A stretch of 64,000 nt of DNA from Zoogloea sp. (GCF_017302315.1 NZ_JAFLDT010000008.1:33419-97418); one strand, 5' to 3'. Positions 7,880 through 17,435 are shown, counted from the stretch's first letter. Notes: a model not told the origin generated them from the letters alone. A program made the numbers and translations.

Positions 7880-8992
7880 ATGGCTGCAGCCGAGGGATAC
7901 AACCGCACGCTGATCTTTGCCGTCGCGGTGTCCGCCGTGGCGCATCTGCTTGCGCTTTTCGGGCCGGCCTGGGAGGTGCCCAACGAAAAGGCAAGTGTTC
8001 TCCCGCCCCTTGATGCCCGCCTCACGCCGCTGCCAAAGCCTGCGCTGAAGAGCCCGGATGACAAGCGCGTGATCTTGGGTGACGCGCCACCACCCCGGCC
8101 CAGGCCGCGGCCCCGCAAACCCGCGAAACCGGCCGAACCCGAGACTTCCTCCACCCCGATGGCCCAGCCAGAGCCCGACGGTTCAACCTTGGGCAGTGCG
8201 GGTGAAGGCCTTGATCAGGCCTCCCCCCCCGCGCCGGTGGTCGAGGCCGAGGCCGAGGCGGCTTCCGGTAGTGGCAAGGGCGGTGCGGGAGGCATGCCGG
8301 CCAAGGGGGCCGGGCCGAGCCTGGGCGAGCTCTGGGCTGCGTCCGGCAAGATCCAGTACAACGTGATTCGGGGTGAGCAGAATTTCATCATCGGCCGCAC
8401 CACCCATGCGTGGACCCATGACCAGGAGCACTATTCGATGGAGACGGTCATTGAGACGTCGGGCCTGGTGGGTTTGATCAAGCCGTTCCGGATGGTGCAG
8501 CGTAGTGAGGGCCGGATCGGCCCCGGCGGACTGCAGCCCGAGAAATTCACCGTCGAAAGGGATGGCCGGATGCGTGAGCGGGCTGACTTCGACTGGTCAT
8601 CCGCCAAGGTGGTGTTGGTGGCGGGTGAGCGCCGGAGGGAGTTCTCGATTGCAGAAGGCGATCAGGATGTGCTTTCGTTGATGCACCACCTGTCCCTCCA
8701 GCCGGACGGTCCGCTAAATGCTGAGTTGCTGGTCGTGACCGGGAAGAGTGCAGTGCGCTCGGTGATCGAGAATCTCGGTATCGAGGAGATCGAGGTGCCG
8801 GCGGGCCGGGTTTCGGCCTACCATCTTGGCAGTACGGGCCATCGAGGCGATCTGAAGATCGATATCTGGCTGGCCCGGGACTATGCCAATCTGCCGGTGC
8901 GCCTGAAGATCACCGACAAGAGCGGTGAGGTACTCGATCAGGTCGCCACGGGTGTGGACCTGGGTAAGTCGGCCGCCGCCCATCAGCAGTGA
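7880..8992 (+). CDS. DUF3108 protein with TonB-like N-terminus
   Basis: 370 residues in three parts. Residues about 9-28 form one membrane segment. A Pro/Arg/Lys and then Ala/Glu/Gly-rich linker (about 35-145, including PPPRPRPRPRKPAKP) resembles the periplasm-spanning part of TonB. From about 150 to the end is a DUF3108 domain, a predicted beta-rich periplasmic domain of unknown function. A TTG six bases upstream of the ATG is an alternative start with slightly better AGG spacing. The gene follows purN by a few bases and ends at a strong terminator. The domain is seen in proteobacteria, but no activity is established that I can name. Confidence 0.8.
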   Translation: MAAAEGYNRTLIFAVAVSAVAHLLALFGPAWEVPNEKASVLPPLDARLTPLPKPALKSPDDKRVILGDAPPPRPRPRPRKPAKPAEPETSSTPMAQPEPDGSTLGSAGEGLDQASPPAPVVEAEAEAASGSGKGGAGGMPAKGAGPSLGELWAASGKIQYNVIRGEQNFIIGRTTHAWTHDQEHYSMETVIETSGLVGLIKPFRMVQRSEGRIGPGGLQPEKFTVERDGRMRERADFDWSSAKVVLVAGERRREFSIAEGDQDVLSLMHHLSLQPDGPLNAELLVVTGKSAVRSVIENLGIEEIEVPAGRVSAYHLGSTGHRGDLKIDIWLARDYANLPVRLKITDKSGEVLDQVATGVDLGKSAAAHQQ

Positions 8993-9002
8993 AGTCAGTC
9001 TG

Positions 9003-9029
9003 CCGGACGCAGCAGCGTCCGGTTTTTTT
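9003..9029 (+). terminator. intrinsic terminator after the DUF3108 gene
   Basis: Stem CCGGACGC/GCGTCCGG with an AGCA loop, then TTTTTTT. It closes the dedA-purN-DUF3108 unit 17 bases before the next ATG. Confidence 0.93.
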
Positions 9030-9045
9030 CTCGTATCGGATTTCC

Positions 9046-10305
9046 ATGACCATTACTCCCGCCCAGATACAGTCCGCCAGCCAGGCTCTTCGTTCAGTGC
9101 TGCGCTTCGATTATCCGGCCGACTCTGTGCTGTCCCGTTATTTCCGTGATCTCCCCGAGCTTGGTGCCCGGGATCGGGCCTTCGTGGCCGAGGCGGTGTA
9201 CGGCGTGCTCCGGCGCAAGCGTACCCTTGAGCGGCTGTGCGGCCCGGAGGCCTCCACCCGGCATCTGGTGCTGGCCTGGCTGGCACGCGTCGAAGGCACT
9301 ACCCTGCGGCAACTCGGCGACGGCCTGCATGGCCGTGACACGGATTTCTTCGCCGAGATCAAAGGGCGTGACGGTGGCGAGCCGACCCTGGCAGAGTCGG
9401 CCGATCTCCCCGACTGGCTGGCAGAGCGCCTGCTCGCCACCCTGAGCCCCGAGCAGGTTGTGTCCCTGGCCCAGAGCCTCAATCGGCCGGCGCCTCTGGA
9501 TCTGCGGGTTAATACCCTCAAGATCGACCGGGATGCACTCGTGGCGCGCCTTAAGACCGATGGGGTCGCGTGTGCCCCGGGGCGTTACTCTCCCACGGCC
9601 GTGCGCCTCGAAGGCAAGCCGGCACTGCAGAAGCACCCCTTGTTCCTGGACGGAAGTTTCGAGGTTCAGGATGAGGGCAGCCAGCTACTGGGCTACCTGC
9701 TGCAGCCCAAGCGCGGCGAGATGGCTGTCGACTTCTGTGCGGGTGCCGGCGGCAAGACTCTGCTGTTGGGTGCCTTGATGCGCAACAGCGGTCGTCTGTA
9801 CGCCTTCGATGTGTCGGACAAGCGTCTGTCCAAACTCAAACCGCGTATGGCTCGCTCCGGTCTGTCCAATGTTCATCCGGTGGTTATTGCCAGTGAGAAC
9901 GATCCGCGGGTCAAACGTCTGGCCGGCAAGATTGATCGGGTGCTGGTGGATGCGCCCTGCAGTGGTCTGGGCACCCTGCGCCGCAACCCGGATCTCAAGT
10001 GGCGTCAAAGCCCCGAGGCTCTGGCTGAACTTACCGTCAAGCAGGGTGCGATCCTGGCCAGTGCGGCCCGATTGGTGAAGCCGGGCGGGCGGCTGGTGTA
10101 CGCCACCTGCAGCCTGCTGCCTGAAGAGAACGAAGCCATCGTCGCCGCCTTCCTCGCCGCCAATGAGGGGTTTGTGCTGCTCAACGCTCAGGAAGTGCTG
10201 GCCCGACAGGGCATCACGGTTGAATGTGGAGAGCAGTTGCGTCTGACCCCGCTGGCCCACGATACCGATGGATTCTTTGCGGCCGTGCTTGAGCGCAAGG
10301 CCTGA
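9046..10305 (+). CDS. RsmB-like rRNA (cytosine-5) methyltransferase
   Basis: A SAM-dependent RNA m5C methyltransferase of the NOP2/Sun family, 419 residues. The N-terminal ~150 residues match the NusB-like RNA-binding region. The SAM motif DFCAGAGGKT begins near 229, motif IV DAPCSGLGTLRRNPD carries C305, and motif VI YATCS carries C355; these are the two cysteines of the family's catalytic scheme. The start at 9046 avoids the upstream terminator. It resembles E. coli RsmB (429 residues) in length and order, but a related paralogue is also possible, so I leave the symbol blank. The next gene overlaps its stop by one base. Confidence 0.88.
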   Translation: MTITPAQIQSASQALRSVLRFDYPADSVLSRYFRDLPELGARDRAFVAEAVYGVLRRKRTLERLCGPEASTRHLVLAWLARVEGTTLRQLGDGLHGRDTDFFAEIKGRDGGEPTLAESADLPDWLAERLLATLSPEQVVSLAQSLNRPAPLDLRVNTLKIDRDALVARLKTDGVACAPGRYSPTAVRLEGKPALQKHPLFLDGSFEVQDEGSQLLGYLLQPKRGEMAVDFCAGAGGKTLLLGALMRNSGRLYAFDVSDKRLSKLKPRMARSGLSNVHPVVIASENDPRVKRLAGKIDRVLVDAPCSGLGTLRRNPDLKWRQSPEALAELTVKQGAILASAARLVKPGGRLVYATCSLLPEENEAIVAAFLAANEGFVLLNAQEVLARQGITVECGEQLRLTPLAHDTDGFFAAVLERKA

Positions 10306-10934
10306 TGCGAGGTCTGAGCGGTCTGCTGGCATGCGGGGCGCTGTTTCTGGGGGCTCCGGCCTGGGCGCTGGCGCCGGAGCCGGCCCTGAATGTGGTGGCG
10401 ACGGGTACGGTGGAGGTGGTCTTTTCCCCGTGGAATGACGGCGAAGCCGCCCTGCTCGCGGCGATTGATGCGGCGCGAGAGCAGATCCTGGTGCAGGCAT
10501 ATCTGTTCACCAGCAAACCACTGGCGCGTGCCCTGATTGCAGCCCACCGGCGCGGTGTGCGTGTGGAGGTCATGCTGGATGCCGAGAGCAATCGCCCGGC
10601 ATCGGCAAGCATGCTCCCGGATTTCATGGCTGCCGGTGTGCCGGTGCTGGTTGAAACGCGTCACAACATTGCCCACAACAAGGTGATGTTGTTTGATCCG
10701 GCCTCATCCAGGGCCGCCGTGGCCACCGGGTCATACAACTACACCCGCTCAGCGCGGGTTGCCAATGCCGAGAACCTGTTGATCCTGCGGGGCAACCCGG
10801 CGCTGGCGAGGGCCTACCTGGACAACTGGCTGCGTCACAAGGCCGAAGCGCAGTTGCTGCAAAGTCTCGACAATCTGCCCGCAAGAAGAAGGAAAGACGA
10901 TGGAAGAGAACCAGATCGCGCAACTGCTGATTGA
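10305..10934 (+). CDS. secreted phospholipase D-like nuclease, single HKD motif
   Basis: 209 residues with a likely signal peptide (1-22, ending ALA) and one PLD domain. The HxK(x4)D motif is H124, K126, D131, followed by GSYNYTRSA. One HKD motif per chain and this size match the Nuc-type endonucleases, which act as dimers; phospholipase activity cannot be excluded. The start overlaps the previous stop (TGATG), so translation is coupled. The last 35 bases overlap the following MscS gene in another frame. A periplasmic or secreted location is inferred. Confidence 0.85.
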   Translation: MRGLSGLLACGALFLGAPAWALAPEPALNVVATGTVEVVFSPWNDGEAALLAAIDAAREQILVQAYLFTSKPLARALIAAHRRGVRVEVMLDAESNRPASASMLPDFMAAGVPVLVETRHNIAHNKVMLFDPASSRAAVATGSYNYTRSARVANAENLLILRGNPALARAYLDNWLRHKAEAQLLQSLDNLPARRRKDDGREPDRATAD

Positions 10935-12231
10935 GGTTTGGGACGATGTCCAGAAGCCGGCAATCTTCTGGCAGATCGGTGTGTTGGCGGTGTGTCTATT
11001 GATTGCCGGGTTGATTTCGCGGCAGGTCAAGGCGATGTTGCACCGACGGGCGAGTGCTGAGCCGGGCTCCGTGCGGGACGTTGGGGAGGAGGGGTTGCGG
11101 CGGGTGGTCTTCCCACTCTCGGCGCTGTTGCTGGTGGCGCTGGCCAGGGTGACGCTCGACAAGTGGCACCATGTCAATCTGCTCAAACTGGCCATACCCC
11201 TCTTGTTGGCCATGGCGGTGATCAGGCTGACCGTGCACGCGCTCAAGCGCGCTTTTCCCCGGGCCGGCTGGCTGGCTTCCTTCGAGCGCTTCTTCGCATT
11301 TTCTGCGTGGGCTGCGGTGGCCTTGCACATCATCGGGGTGCTGCCGGCGGTCATCGACGGGCTTGAGCAGATCAGCTTTCCTGTTGGCAAGTCCAGCGTC
11401 AATCTCTGGATGCTGCTGCAGGGGGGGCTGACCGTGATGCTGACCGTCCTCATCGCCCTGTGGCTTGCGGGTACGGTGGAGGCGCGGCTGATGCACACGG
11501 AGGGTCTCGACGCCAACCTCAAGCTGGTTTTTGCGCGTCTCTCCAAGGCCCTTCTGATCATCCTCGCCGTATCCATCGGCTTGCCCCTGGTAGGCATCGA
11601 CCTGACCGCCCTGTCGGTTTTTGGCGGGGCGCTGGGGGTGGGGCTTGGCCTCGGCATGCAGAAGATCGCAGCCAACTATGTGTCCGGCTTCATATTGTTG
11701 CTGGACCGCTCGATCCGTATGGGCAACCTGATCTCGGTCGGAAACGAGCGTGGCGTGGTCAGTCAGATCACCACCCGGTACACGGTGCTAAAGGGAATGA
11801 GCGGCATCGAGTCCATCGTGCCCAATGAAACACTTGTCGGTGCGGTGGTGCAGAACGAAACTTTCACTGACCCGAAGGTGCGTATCGCCCTGCCCGTTCA
11901 GGTGAGCTATGCGACCGATCTGGAGAAAGCCATGGTCATCCTGGTCGAAGCTGCTGGGAATCAAGCCCGCGTGATGACAGATCCGGCGCCCGGCGCTTTT
12001 GTGGAAGCTTTCGCGGATAGTGGTATCAACCTGCAGCTCGGCTTCTGGATCCGTGACCCGGCTGAAGGAACCCTGGGAATCCGTTCGGCGATCAACCTGG
12101 AGATCTGGCGGCGCTTCAAGGAGGAGGGCATCGAGATCCCCTTTCCCCAGCGTGAGGTGCGTGTCCTCAACCCGGCCCCGTCGGTGCCGATAGAAGCACA
12201 GGGCGGCGCTGTATCGATTCAGCCACAGTAA
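10900..12231 (+). CDS. MscS-family mechanosensitive channel
   Basis: 443 residues with several N-terminal hydrophobic helices, then the Gly/Ala-rich pore helix around SVFGGALGVGLGLGMQKIAANYVSGFILLLDRS. A beta domain (IRMGNLISVGNERGVV) and the cytoplasmic vestibule, ending REVRVLNPAP, follow. The family releases solutes on hypo-osmotic shock. The chain is longer than MscS of E. coli (286) because of extra transmembrane helices at the N-terminus, typical of the YbdG/YnaI-like size class. AAGGAAAG upstream of 10900 is a good ribosome binding site, within the end of the nuclease gene. Confidence 0.9.
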   Translation: MEENQIAQLLIEVWDDVQKPAIFWQIGVLAVCLLIAGLISRQVKAMLHRRASAEPGSVRDVGEEGLRRVVFPLSALLLVALARVTLDKWHHVNLLKLAIPLLLAMAVIRLTVHALKRAFPRAGWLASFERFFAFSAWAAVALHIIGVLPAVIDGLEQISFPVGKSSVNLWMLLQGGLTVMLTVLIALWLAGTVEARLMHTEGLDANLKLVFARLSKALLIILAVSIGLPLVGIDLTALSVFGGALGVGLGLGMQKIAANYVSGFILLLDRSIRMGNLISVGNERGVVSQITTRYTVLKGMSGIESIVPNETLVGAVVQNETFTDPKVRIALPVQVSYATDLEKAMVILVEAAGNQARVMTDPAPGAFVEAFADSGINLQLGFWIRDPAEGTLGIRSAINLEIWRRFKEEGIEIPFPQREVRVLNPAPSVPIEAQGGAVSIQPQ

Positions 12232-12337
12232 GACCGGCTTGCTGGCGCCAAGGCCCGTGTATTTGAGCACTTTCCTTGGTTTGGGAAGGGGGCTCGACTA
12301 GAATTCGCGCACCACTCGAACAAGGACGTACGGCCTG

Positions 12338-13510
12338 ATGTTTTCCGGATTGCTTGACATGCCCTGGTGGGGCTATGTTGTCGCCACCCTGGCGATGACT
12401 CACGTGACCATTGCCTCGGTCACCATTTTTCTGCATCGCCATCAGGCGCATCGGTCCCTTGATCTGCATCCGCTGCCAGCATTGTTCTTCCGTTTCTGGT
12501 TGTGGCTCACCACCGGCATGGTGACCAAGGAGTGGGCCGCCATCCACCGCAAGCACCACGCCAAGTGCGAAACTCCCGAAGATCCCCATAGCCCCCAGAT
12601 CCACGGCATCAACAAGGTCTTGTGGGCGGGGGTGTTCCTTTACGTGAAGGAAGCCCGCAATCGGGAGACCATCTCCCGTTACGGTCATGGCACGCCGGAC
12701 GACTGGGCGGAGCGGAAGATCCTCTCGGCCTACCCCAAGAGCGGCATCGTGATCATGCTGGCGGCGGACATCCTCCTGTTCGGCATCTGGCCTGGTGTGC
12801 TTATCTGGGGCATCCAGATGGTATGGATTCCGTTCTGGGCGGCCGGTGTCATCAATGGTCTGGGGCACTATTGGGGATATCGCAATTACAACTGTGCCGA
12901 TGCCTCCACCAATCTCTTTCCGTGGGGCATCCTGATCGGTGGTGAGGAGCTGCACAACAACCATCACAGTTTCGCCACTTCGGCCAAGCTATCGGCCCGT
13001 TGGTATGAGTTCGACATCGGCTGGATGTACATCCGCATGCTTGAAGTGCTCGGTCTGGCCCGGGTCAAGAAGACCATTCCCACCCCAAAGTTCGGAATTG
13101 CCAAGGCGAGGGCCGATTTCGACACCCTGCAGGCCATCATCACCTGTCGCTACGACGTGATGACCCGCTATGTGCAATCCCTCAAAGTCGTTGCCCAGGA
13201 AGAGTTCTCCGCGCTCAAGATCCAGCCCGGGGGCAAACTCAGTGTGAAGGAACTGCGTCGATGGTTGGCGACCGACGAAAGTGAGCTGGCACCGGAAGAA
13301 AAGTCTCGTCTGGCCTTCCTGCTGCAGTCCAACTCCCGTCTGCAGACGGTTGTCACCATGCGCAAGGAACTGACGGCCCTATGGGCCCGCTCCACTGCCA
13401 CCCGCGAGCAGTTGCTGCAGGAGCTGCAGGATTGGATCGCCCGGGCCGAGAAGAGCGGTATTCAGCAGCTGGAAGATTTTTCCCTGCGTTTGCGCCGATA
13501 CGCTGTCTGA
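12338..13510 (+). CDS. delta-9-type fatty acid desaturase with extra C-terminal domain
   Basis: A membrane di-iron acyl desaturase of 390 residues. The three histidine boxes are HRHQAH (33-38), HRKHH (70-74) and HNNHH (206-210), the last in GGEELHNNHH. Several hydrophobic spans precede and separate them. The desaturase core ends near residue 255. The remaining ~135 residues are soluble and helical and include LTALWARSTATREQLLQEL, which by eye resembles the C-terminus of ISL3-type transposases. Proteins with this full-length architecture recur in proteobacteria. It forms unsaturated fatty acyl chains in phospholipid or acyl-CoA and thus affects membrane fluidity. It is followed by a terminator. 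Confidence 0.88.
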   Translation: MFSGLLDMPWWGYVVATLAMTHVTIASVTIFLHRHQAHRSLDLHPLPALFFRFWLWLTTGMVTKEWAAIHRKHHAKCETPEDPHSPQIHGINKVLWAGVFLYVKEARNRETISRYGHGTPDDWAERKILSAYPKSGIVIMLAADILLFGIWPGVLIWGIQMVWIPFWAAGVINGLGHYWGYRNYNCADASTNLFPWGILIGGEELHNNHHSFATSAKLSARWYEFDIGWMYIRMLEVLGLARVKKTIPTPKFGIAKARADFDTLQAIITCRYDVMTRYVQSLKVVAQEEFSALKIQPGGKLSVKELRRWLATDESELAPEEKSRLAFLLQSNSRLQTVVTMRKELTALWARSTATREQLLQELQDWIARAEKSGIQQLEDFSLRLRRYAV

Positions 13511-13530
13511 GCGTGCGTTCCACGCCCGTC

Positions 13531-13560
13531 AAGCCCGCTGTTTCGGCGGGCTTGTTGTTT
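13531..13560 (+). terminator. intrinsic terminator after the desaturase gene
   Basis: Stem AAGCCCGC/GCGGGCTT with a loop of 7 bases, followed by the T-rich GTTGTTTT. Confidence 0.8.
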
Positions 13561-13580
13561 TCTGAGTCTGGCGAGTGGGC

Positions 13581-14225
13581 ATGCTGATTCTATTCAACAA
13601 GCCCTACGGCGTCCTGTGCCAATTCACTGGCGAGCCTGGTCGAGAGACGCTGGCCGGTTACATCCCTGTACCCGGTGTGTATGCGGCGGGGCGTCTTGAC
13701 ACGGATAGCGAGGGTTTGCTGGTACTGACCGATGACGGGGCGCTGCAGGCTCGCATCGCCGATCCACGCCACAAGCTGGCGAAGACCTATCTGGTGCAGG
13801 TGGAGGGCGTGCCCGACGAGGCTGCCCTGGCCGCCTTGAGGGCCGGAGTCGATCTTGGGGATTTTGTGACCAGGCCCTGTCAGGTTCGCCTGGTTGCTGA
13901 GCCAGCCTGGCTGTGGCCGCGTGTTCCCCCGATCCGGGAGCGCAAGTCAATTCCTACCCGCTGGCTTGAGATCGTCCTGAAGGAGGGCAAGAACCGCCAG
14001 GTTCGGCGCATGACGGCAAAGATTGGCTTTCCGACCCTGCGCCTTGTACGGGCGCGGGTGGGGGAGTGGTCCCTGGAAGGGATTGCGCCTGGAGAGTGGC
14101 GCGAGATCCTCGTGGAACCTGTCGGCGCACTGACAACTCCGGCATCAACCTTGCCGCGGCAGCCCCGGCCCTCACCCCGTCGCAATGGGGCTTCCCTACG
14201 GAGGCCTTTGCGGCGCTCGACTTGA
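13581..14225 (+). CDS. rluE: 23S rRNA pseudouridine synthase RluE
   Basis: A RsuA-family pseudouridine synthase of 214 residues without an S4 domain, the RluE architecture. The catalytic Asp is D40 in [13 protein letters not shown]; further family motifs are [13 protein letters not shown] and [23 protein letters not shown] (split here). In E. coli RluE makes pseudouridine 2457 in 23S rRNA. I take the ATG at 13581; an in-frame GTG two codons earlier is possible. The last ~30 residues are Pro/Arg-rich and poorly conserved. Confidence 0.88.
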   Translation: MLILFNKPYGVLCQFTGEPGRETLAGYIPVPGVYAAGRLDTDSEGLLVLTDDGALQARIADPRHKLAKTYLVQVEGVPDEAALAALRAGVDLGDFVTRPCQVRLVAEPAWLWPRVPPIRERKSIPTRWLEIVLKEGKNRQVRRMTAKIGFPTLRLVRARVGEWSLEGIAPGEWREILVEPVGALTTPASTLPRQPRPSPRRNGASLRRPLRRST

Positions 14226-14276
14226 TCTCGTTTCATGCTAAGTTCGCGCCCATCGCTCTTCATAATCGACGCTGCC

Positions 14277-14738
14277 ATGCCGCTTTATCACTCCGCCGCC
14301 GCCTCCCTTGCGCTGGTTGTGGTTCTCCTCTCTGCCACCCCCGCCCAGGCCCAGTCGGGCATGCCCCGTGCCGAGCTTTCCGCCGGCATGTACCGCGTAG
14401 AGGCCGAGGTGGCCGCCACCCAGGAGAATCGCATGACCGGGCTGATGCAACGCCGCAGCATGCCCGCCAATCAGGGCATGCTCTTCGTCTTCACCCAGTC
14501 CCAGCGCCACTGTATGTGGATGAAGAACACCCTGTTGCCACTGTCAGTGGCCTTTCTCGATGATGAGGGACGCATCCTCAATGTCGAAGACATGCAGCCC
14601 CAGACCGAAGACAACCACTGCGCCGCCAGGCCCGCCCGCTTTGCCCTGGAAATGAACCTCGGCTGGTTCCGGCAGAAGGGCATCAGGCCGGGGCAGAAGA
14701 TCGATGGCGTGGTTCGCCTGACGGATCTTGCCCGTTGA
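14277..14738 (+). CDS. DUF192 family secreted protein
   Basis: 153 residues with a signal peptide (about 1-25, ending AQAQ). The DUF192 core shows EVAATQENRMTGLMQRRSMP, GMLFVF and HCMWMKNTLLPLSVAFLD. The fold is a small beta barrel of unknown function found in bacteria and archaea. The ATG at 14277 gives a proper signal sequence; a start at 14235 would add 14 residues before it. The gene converges with the tmRNA gene on the other strand. Confidence 0.82.
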   Translation: MPLYHSAAASLALVVVLLSATPAQAQSGMPRAELSAGMYRVEAEVAATQENRMTGLMQRRSMPANQGMLFVFTQSQRHCMWMKNTLLPLSVAFLDDEGRILNVEDMQPQTEDNHCAARPARFALEMNLGWFRQKGIRPGQKIDGVVRLTDLAR

Positions 14739-14768
14739 CGCGGGTTGGCAGGCTTTCCCCCAGGAAAT

Positions 14769-14800
14769 GAAAAACGCCAAGTGAAATCAATCACTTGGCG
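14769..14800 (-). terminator. intrinsic terminator of tmRNA
   Basis: On the minus strand the stem CGCCAAGTGA/TCACTTGGCG with a 6-base loop is followed by TTTTT. It starts 6 bases after the CCA end of tmRNA. Confidence 0.93.
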
Positions 14801-14806
14801 CTGAAT

Positions 14807-15171
14807 TGGTGGAGCCGGGGGGAATCGAACCCCCGTCCGCAAGTCCTCTACAGTCAGTTCTACATACTTAGCCGACCTATTTGGGTTTAACCCGGGGTTT
14901 AGCCAATCGGCAGGCCGACCACAGGCGAGTCACCTTGAGTTTCGCGTTGAACCAAGTAACCCGATTCATTGCTAGTCCCTGTAAATGACACTGCGGCGGG
15001 TTTGACCCCATCTGACCCAGGAGACCTGTCAGTGCAGTGGCTTAGGCCTTAAGCGGCCAGAGCGAAACGCTCGTCGTTGGCGTTTGTAGATTTCCAGTGG
15101 ATTTACGAGGTAACTGGTCCTCGGTATGCCCTGATCTGCTTTGCAACCCACGTCGAAGCCAAGTCGGCCCC
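14807..15171 (-). ncRNA. ssrA: transfer-messenger RNA (tmRNA)
   Basis: About 365 nt, like the E. coli molecule. The 5' end GGGGCCG pairs with CGGCTCC just before the 3' ACCA, forming the acceptor stem. The tRNA-like T arm reads GGGGGTTCGATTCCCCC and the 5' part includes ACTTGGCTTCGACGTGG. The reading frame at 15081-15049 encodes ANDERFALAA followed by TAA, the betaproteobacterial degradation tag. A TATCAT -10 candidate at 15220-15215 implies a short precursor trimmed by RNase P. The RNA rescues stalled ribosomes with SmpB and tags the product for ClpXP; smpB is not in this window. Confidence 0.98.
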
Positions 15172-15228
15172 CTTCGTCTGTGCGATGACTGGATTTTCAT
15201 CCACTCACTTGGAGATGATAGCACGCTC

Positions 15229-15885
15229 TCAGTATTTTTCGAGAACACCGAGCAGGTCGAGTGGGTGTGCGATGACGGCGTCGGCGTCCCAGGTCGCAAT
15301 GGGTGGAGAGCTTCCAAGGTATCCGTACGCGGCAGCGACGGTCCGCATGCCTGCAGCCTTGCCCGCATGGATGTCGCGGATGTCATCACCCACATAGAGA
15401 CAGCCTTCCGGTTTGATACCGGTACTGGAGCACGCGTGGAGGAGGGGATCGGCAAAGGGTTTGGGGCGTGCCGCGGTGTCGCCGCCGACAATACATGCAC
15501 AGCGGGCTGTGAGGCCGAGGGCGTCGATCAGAGGGCGGGCGAAGCGCTCGGCCTTGTTGGTGACGACGCCCCAGGCAATTCCGGCATCGTCGAGGTGCGA
15601 CAGAAGTTCGTCCATCCCGGCGAATAGCCGGGTTTCTACGCACAGCGCGCTGGCGTAGAAATGCAGAAAACGTTCGGCAAGTGCCGGGTACAGAGGGGCG
15701 TCCGGCGTGATTCCGAAGCCGACTCCGAGCATGCCGCGCACGCCGTTTGATACCAAGGGGCGCAATCGGTTCAGCGGGCTTGGCGCCAGCCCCTGCTCCG
15801 CTTTCAGGCGGTTGAGGGCGTTCGCCAAGTCGGGTGCGGTGTCGGCGAATGTTCCGTCAAGGTCGAAAAGGACTGCTTCAGGCAT
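15229..15885 (-). CDS. gph: phosphoglycolate phosphatase (HAD family)
   Basis: 218 residues. The HAD nucleophile motif is DLDGTFADT with D8 and D10. Motif II is GVVTNK, motif III the Lys in ARPKPFADP, and motif [19 protein letters not shown]. The cap insertion and length fit Gph, which removes phosphate from 2-phosphoglycolate arising from DNA repair or oxygenase reactions; other small phosphate esters are possible substrates. Its first codons overlap the end of ubiG by 8 bases, so the two are translationally coupled. This ubiG-gph pairing is common in betaproteobacteria. Confidence 0.9.
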   Translation of the reverse strand: MPEAVLFDLDGTFADTAPDLANALNRLKAEQGLAPSPLNRLRPLVSNGVRGMLGVGFGITPDAPLYPALAERFLHFYASALCVETRLFAGMDELLSHLDDAGIAWGVVTNKAERFARPLIDALGLTARCACIVGGDTAARPKPFADPLLHACSSTGIKPEGCLYVGDDIRDIHAGKAAGMRTVAAAYGYLGSSPPIATWDADAVIAHPLDLLGVLEKY

Positions 15886-16573
15886 TCCGTGACGTACACA
15901 TCAGGTAGTTCACATCGGTGTCTTGTCCCAGCGCATAGATCTTGGTCAGTGGGTTGTAGCTCATGCCGCGCAGCTCCTCGACGTTCAGCCCCGCCTCCCG
16001 GACGTAGCGGGACAACTCGGAGGGTTTGATGAATTTGGCGTACTCGTGAGTGCCCCTGGGGAGAAGGTTCAGTACATATTCCGCGCCGACCACGGCGAGG
16101 AGGTAGGCTTTCAGATTGCGGTTCAGTGTCGAAAAGAAGACCTTGCCCCCCGGTTTGACCAGGGTGGCGCATGCCCTGATGGTGCTGGCGGGGTCGGGCA
16201 CATGCTCAAGCATCTCCATGCAAGTCACGACGTCAAAGCTCGCGGGCGATTCCCGGGCGATGTCTTCGGCTGAAATGTGCCGGTAGTTTACCGTCTCGCC
16301 ACTTTCGTAAAGGTGCAGGCGGGCTACGCCAAGTGCCTTTTCCGAAAGGTCGACACCTGTTACCTCTGCACCCCGGCTTGCCATGGATTCCGCCAGGATG
16401 CCCCCACCACAGCCGATGTCCACCACCTTCTTGCCGTTCAGACTGACGGTCGTGTCGATCCAGTCGAGACGCAGGGGGTTGATCTGGTGCAGGGGCTTGA
16501 ACTCGGATTCGGGGTCCCACCAGCGGTGGGCAAGGTCACTGAATTTTTGCAGTTCGGCGGGGTCGGCGTTCAT
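15878..16573 (-). CDS. ubiG: ubiquinone biosynthesis O-methyltransferase UbiG
   Basis: A class I SAM methyltransferase of 231 residues carrying out both O-methylations of ubiquinone synthesis. Diagnostic are the N-terminal [19 protein letters not shown], the SAM motif [12 protein letters not shown] at 51-62, and [10 protein letters not shown]. The C-terminus [16 protein letters not shown] is also typical. The ATG at 16573 yields the usual N-terminus MNADPAEL, although no strong Shine-Dalgarno precedes it. A terminator lies between it and the upstream OmpA gene, so it probably has its own promoter. Confidence 0.95.
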   Translation of the reverse strand: MNADPAELQKFSDLAHRWWDPESEFKPLHQINPLRLDWIDTTVSLNGKKVVDIGCGGGILAESMASRGAEVTGVDLSEKALGVARLHLYESGETVNYRHISAEDIARESPASFDVVTCMEMLEHVPDPASTIRACATLVKPGGKVFFSTLNRNLKAYLLAVVGAEYVLNLLPRGTHEYAKFIKPSELSRYVREAGLNVEELRGMSYNPLTKIYALGQDTDVNYLMCTSRNA

Positions 16574-16645
16574 GGTGTGATGCGTTGTCGAGCGTGAGTG
16601 ATGACAGGCTGAGATTGTAGGGCGAGAGCCTGATCTGCGGAAAAA

Positions 16646-16673
16646 CAAAAAGCCCTGCAGGGCAGGGCTTTTT
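16646..16673 (-). terminator. intrinsic terminator after the first OmpA-family gene
   Basis: Stem AGCCCTGC/GCAGGGCT with flanking A5 and T5 runs, so it could work in both directions. It sits 31 bases beyond the OmpA stop on the minus strand and upstream of ubiG. Confidence 0.85.
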
Positions 16674-16703
16674 GAGGACTTGCAGGAAACGCTGTTTCGG
16701 CGA

Positions 16704-17435
16704 TTACTTGGTGCCGATCACTTCGATTTCCACGCGACGATCCGGCTGCAGGCACTCGACCAGCTTCTTGTTCTTGCCGGAATCTTTGCCGAGGTTCTTG
16801 CACTTGTCGCCGGTCACGGGCTGCTTCTCGCCCTTGCCTTCGGTGTAAACACGGTTGGCTTCGATGCCCTTGCCGACCAGGTAGTCCTTGACGGCGGCAG
16901 CGCGCTTCTCGGACAGCTTCTGGTTGTAGGCGTCGCCACCGATGCGGTCGGTGTGACCAACGGCCAGGATGACCTCCAGCTTCACGCTCTTGGACTTGGC
17001 GGCCAAGTCGTCAAGCTTGGCCTTGCCGGCGGGCAGCAGGACAGCCTTGTCGAATTCGAAGAGTGCATCGGCAGCCAGCTTGATCTTCTCAGCCACGGGA
17101 GCCGGGGCGGCCAGAGGAGCGGCGCGGGAGCCAGCAGCAGGCGCTGCTGCGACAGGCTTCACGCACTTCTCTTGCGGAACGACGTCCTTGTCGCACTCGC
17201 AGCCGACCGGGAATTCGCCAGCCATGGTGTTGGCGGCGGCGGCCGGAGTCCAGTAGCCAGTGCGCCAGCAAAGATCGTGACCGCTGCGGGCCACAACAGC
17301 GCGGGAGTCAATCACGTAAGGCACTTCGCCTTTCGTATCGACAACGACATCTTTGGCGAAGCTGGCGGATGCGGACAGACCGAGAGCGGCAAGTGCAGCG
17401 GCCATCAGCAGTTGTTTTTTGGCTTGTTTGATCAT
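16704..17435 (-). CDS. OmpA-family outer membrane/peptidoglycan-binding protein (copy 1)
   Basis: 243 residues. Signal peptide about 1-27 (ending SASFA). The mature N-terminal part is short, with [11 protein letters not shown] and CECDKDVV, followed by an Ala/Pro-rich linker near 95-115. The C-terminal OmpA domain has [24 protein letters not shown] and [14 protein letters not shown], the peptidoglycan diaminopimelate-binding pattern. There is no eight-stranded barrel, so it is periplasmic or outer-membrane associated rather than an OmpA porin. GAGGAAAA precedes the ATG at 17435. A second copy of the same architecture lies at 18913-19638. Confidence 0.9.
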   Translation of the reverse strand: MIKQAKKQLLMAAALAALGLSASASFAKDVVVDTKGEVPYVIDSRAVVARSGHDLCWRTGYWTPAAAANTMAGEFPVGCECDKDVVPQEKCVKPVAAAPAAGSRAAPLAAPAPVAEKIKLAADALFEFDKAVLLPAGKAKLDDLAAKSKSVKLEVILAVGHTDRIGGDAYNQKLSEKRAAAVKDYLVGKGIEANRVYTEGKGEKQPVTGDKCKNLGKDSGKNKKLVECLQPDRRVEIEVIGTK

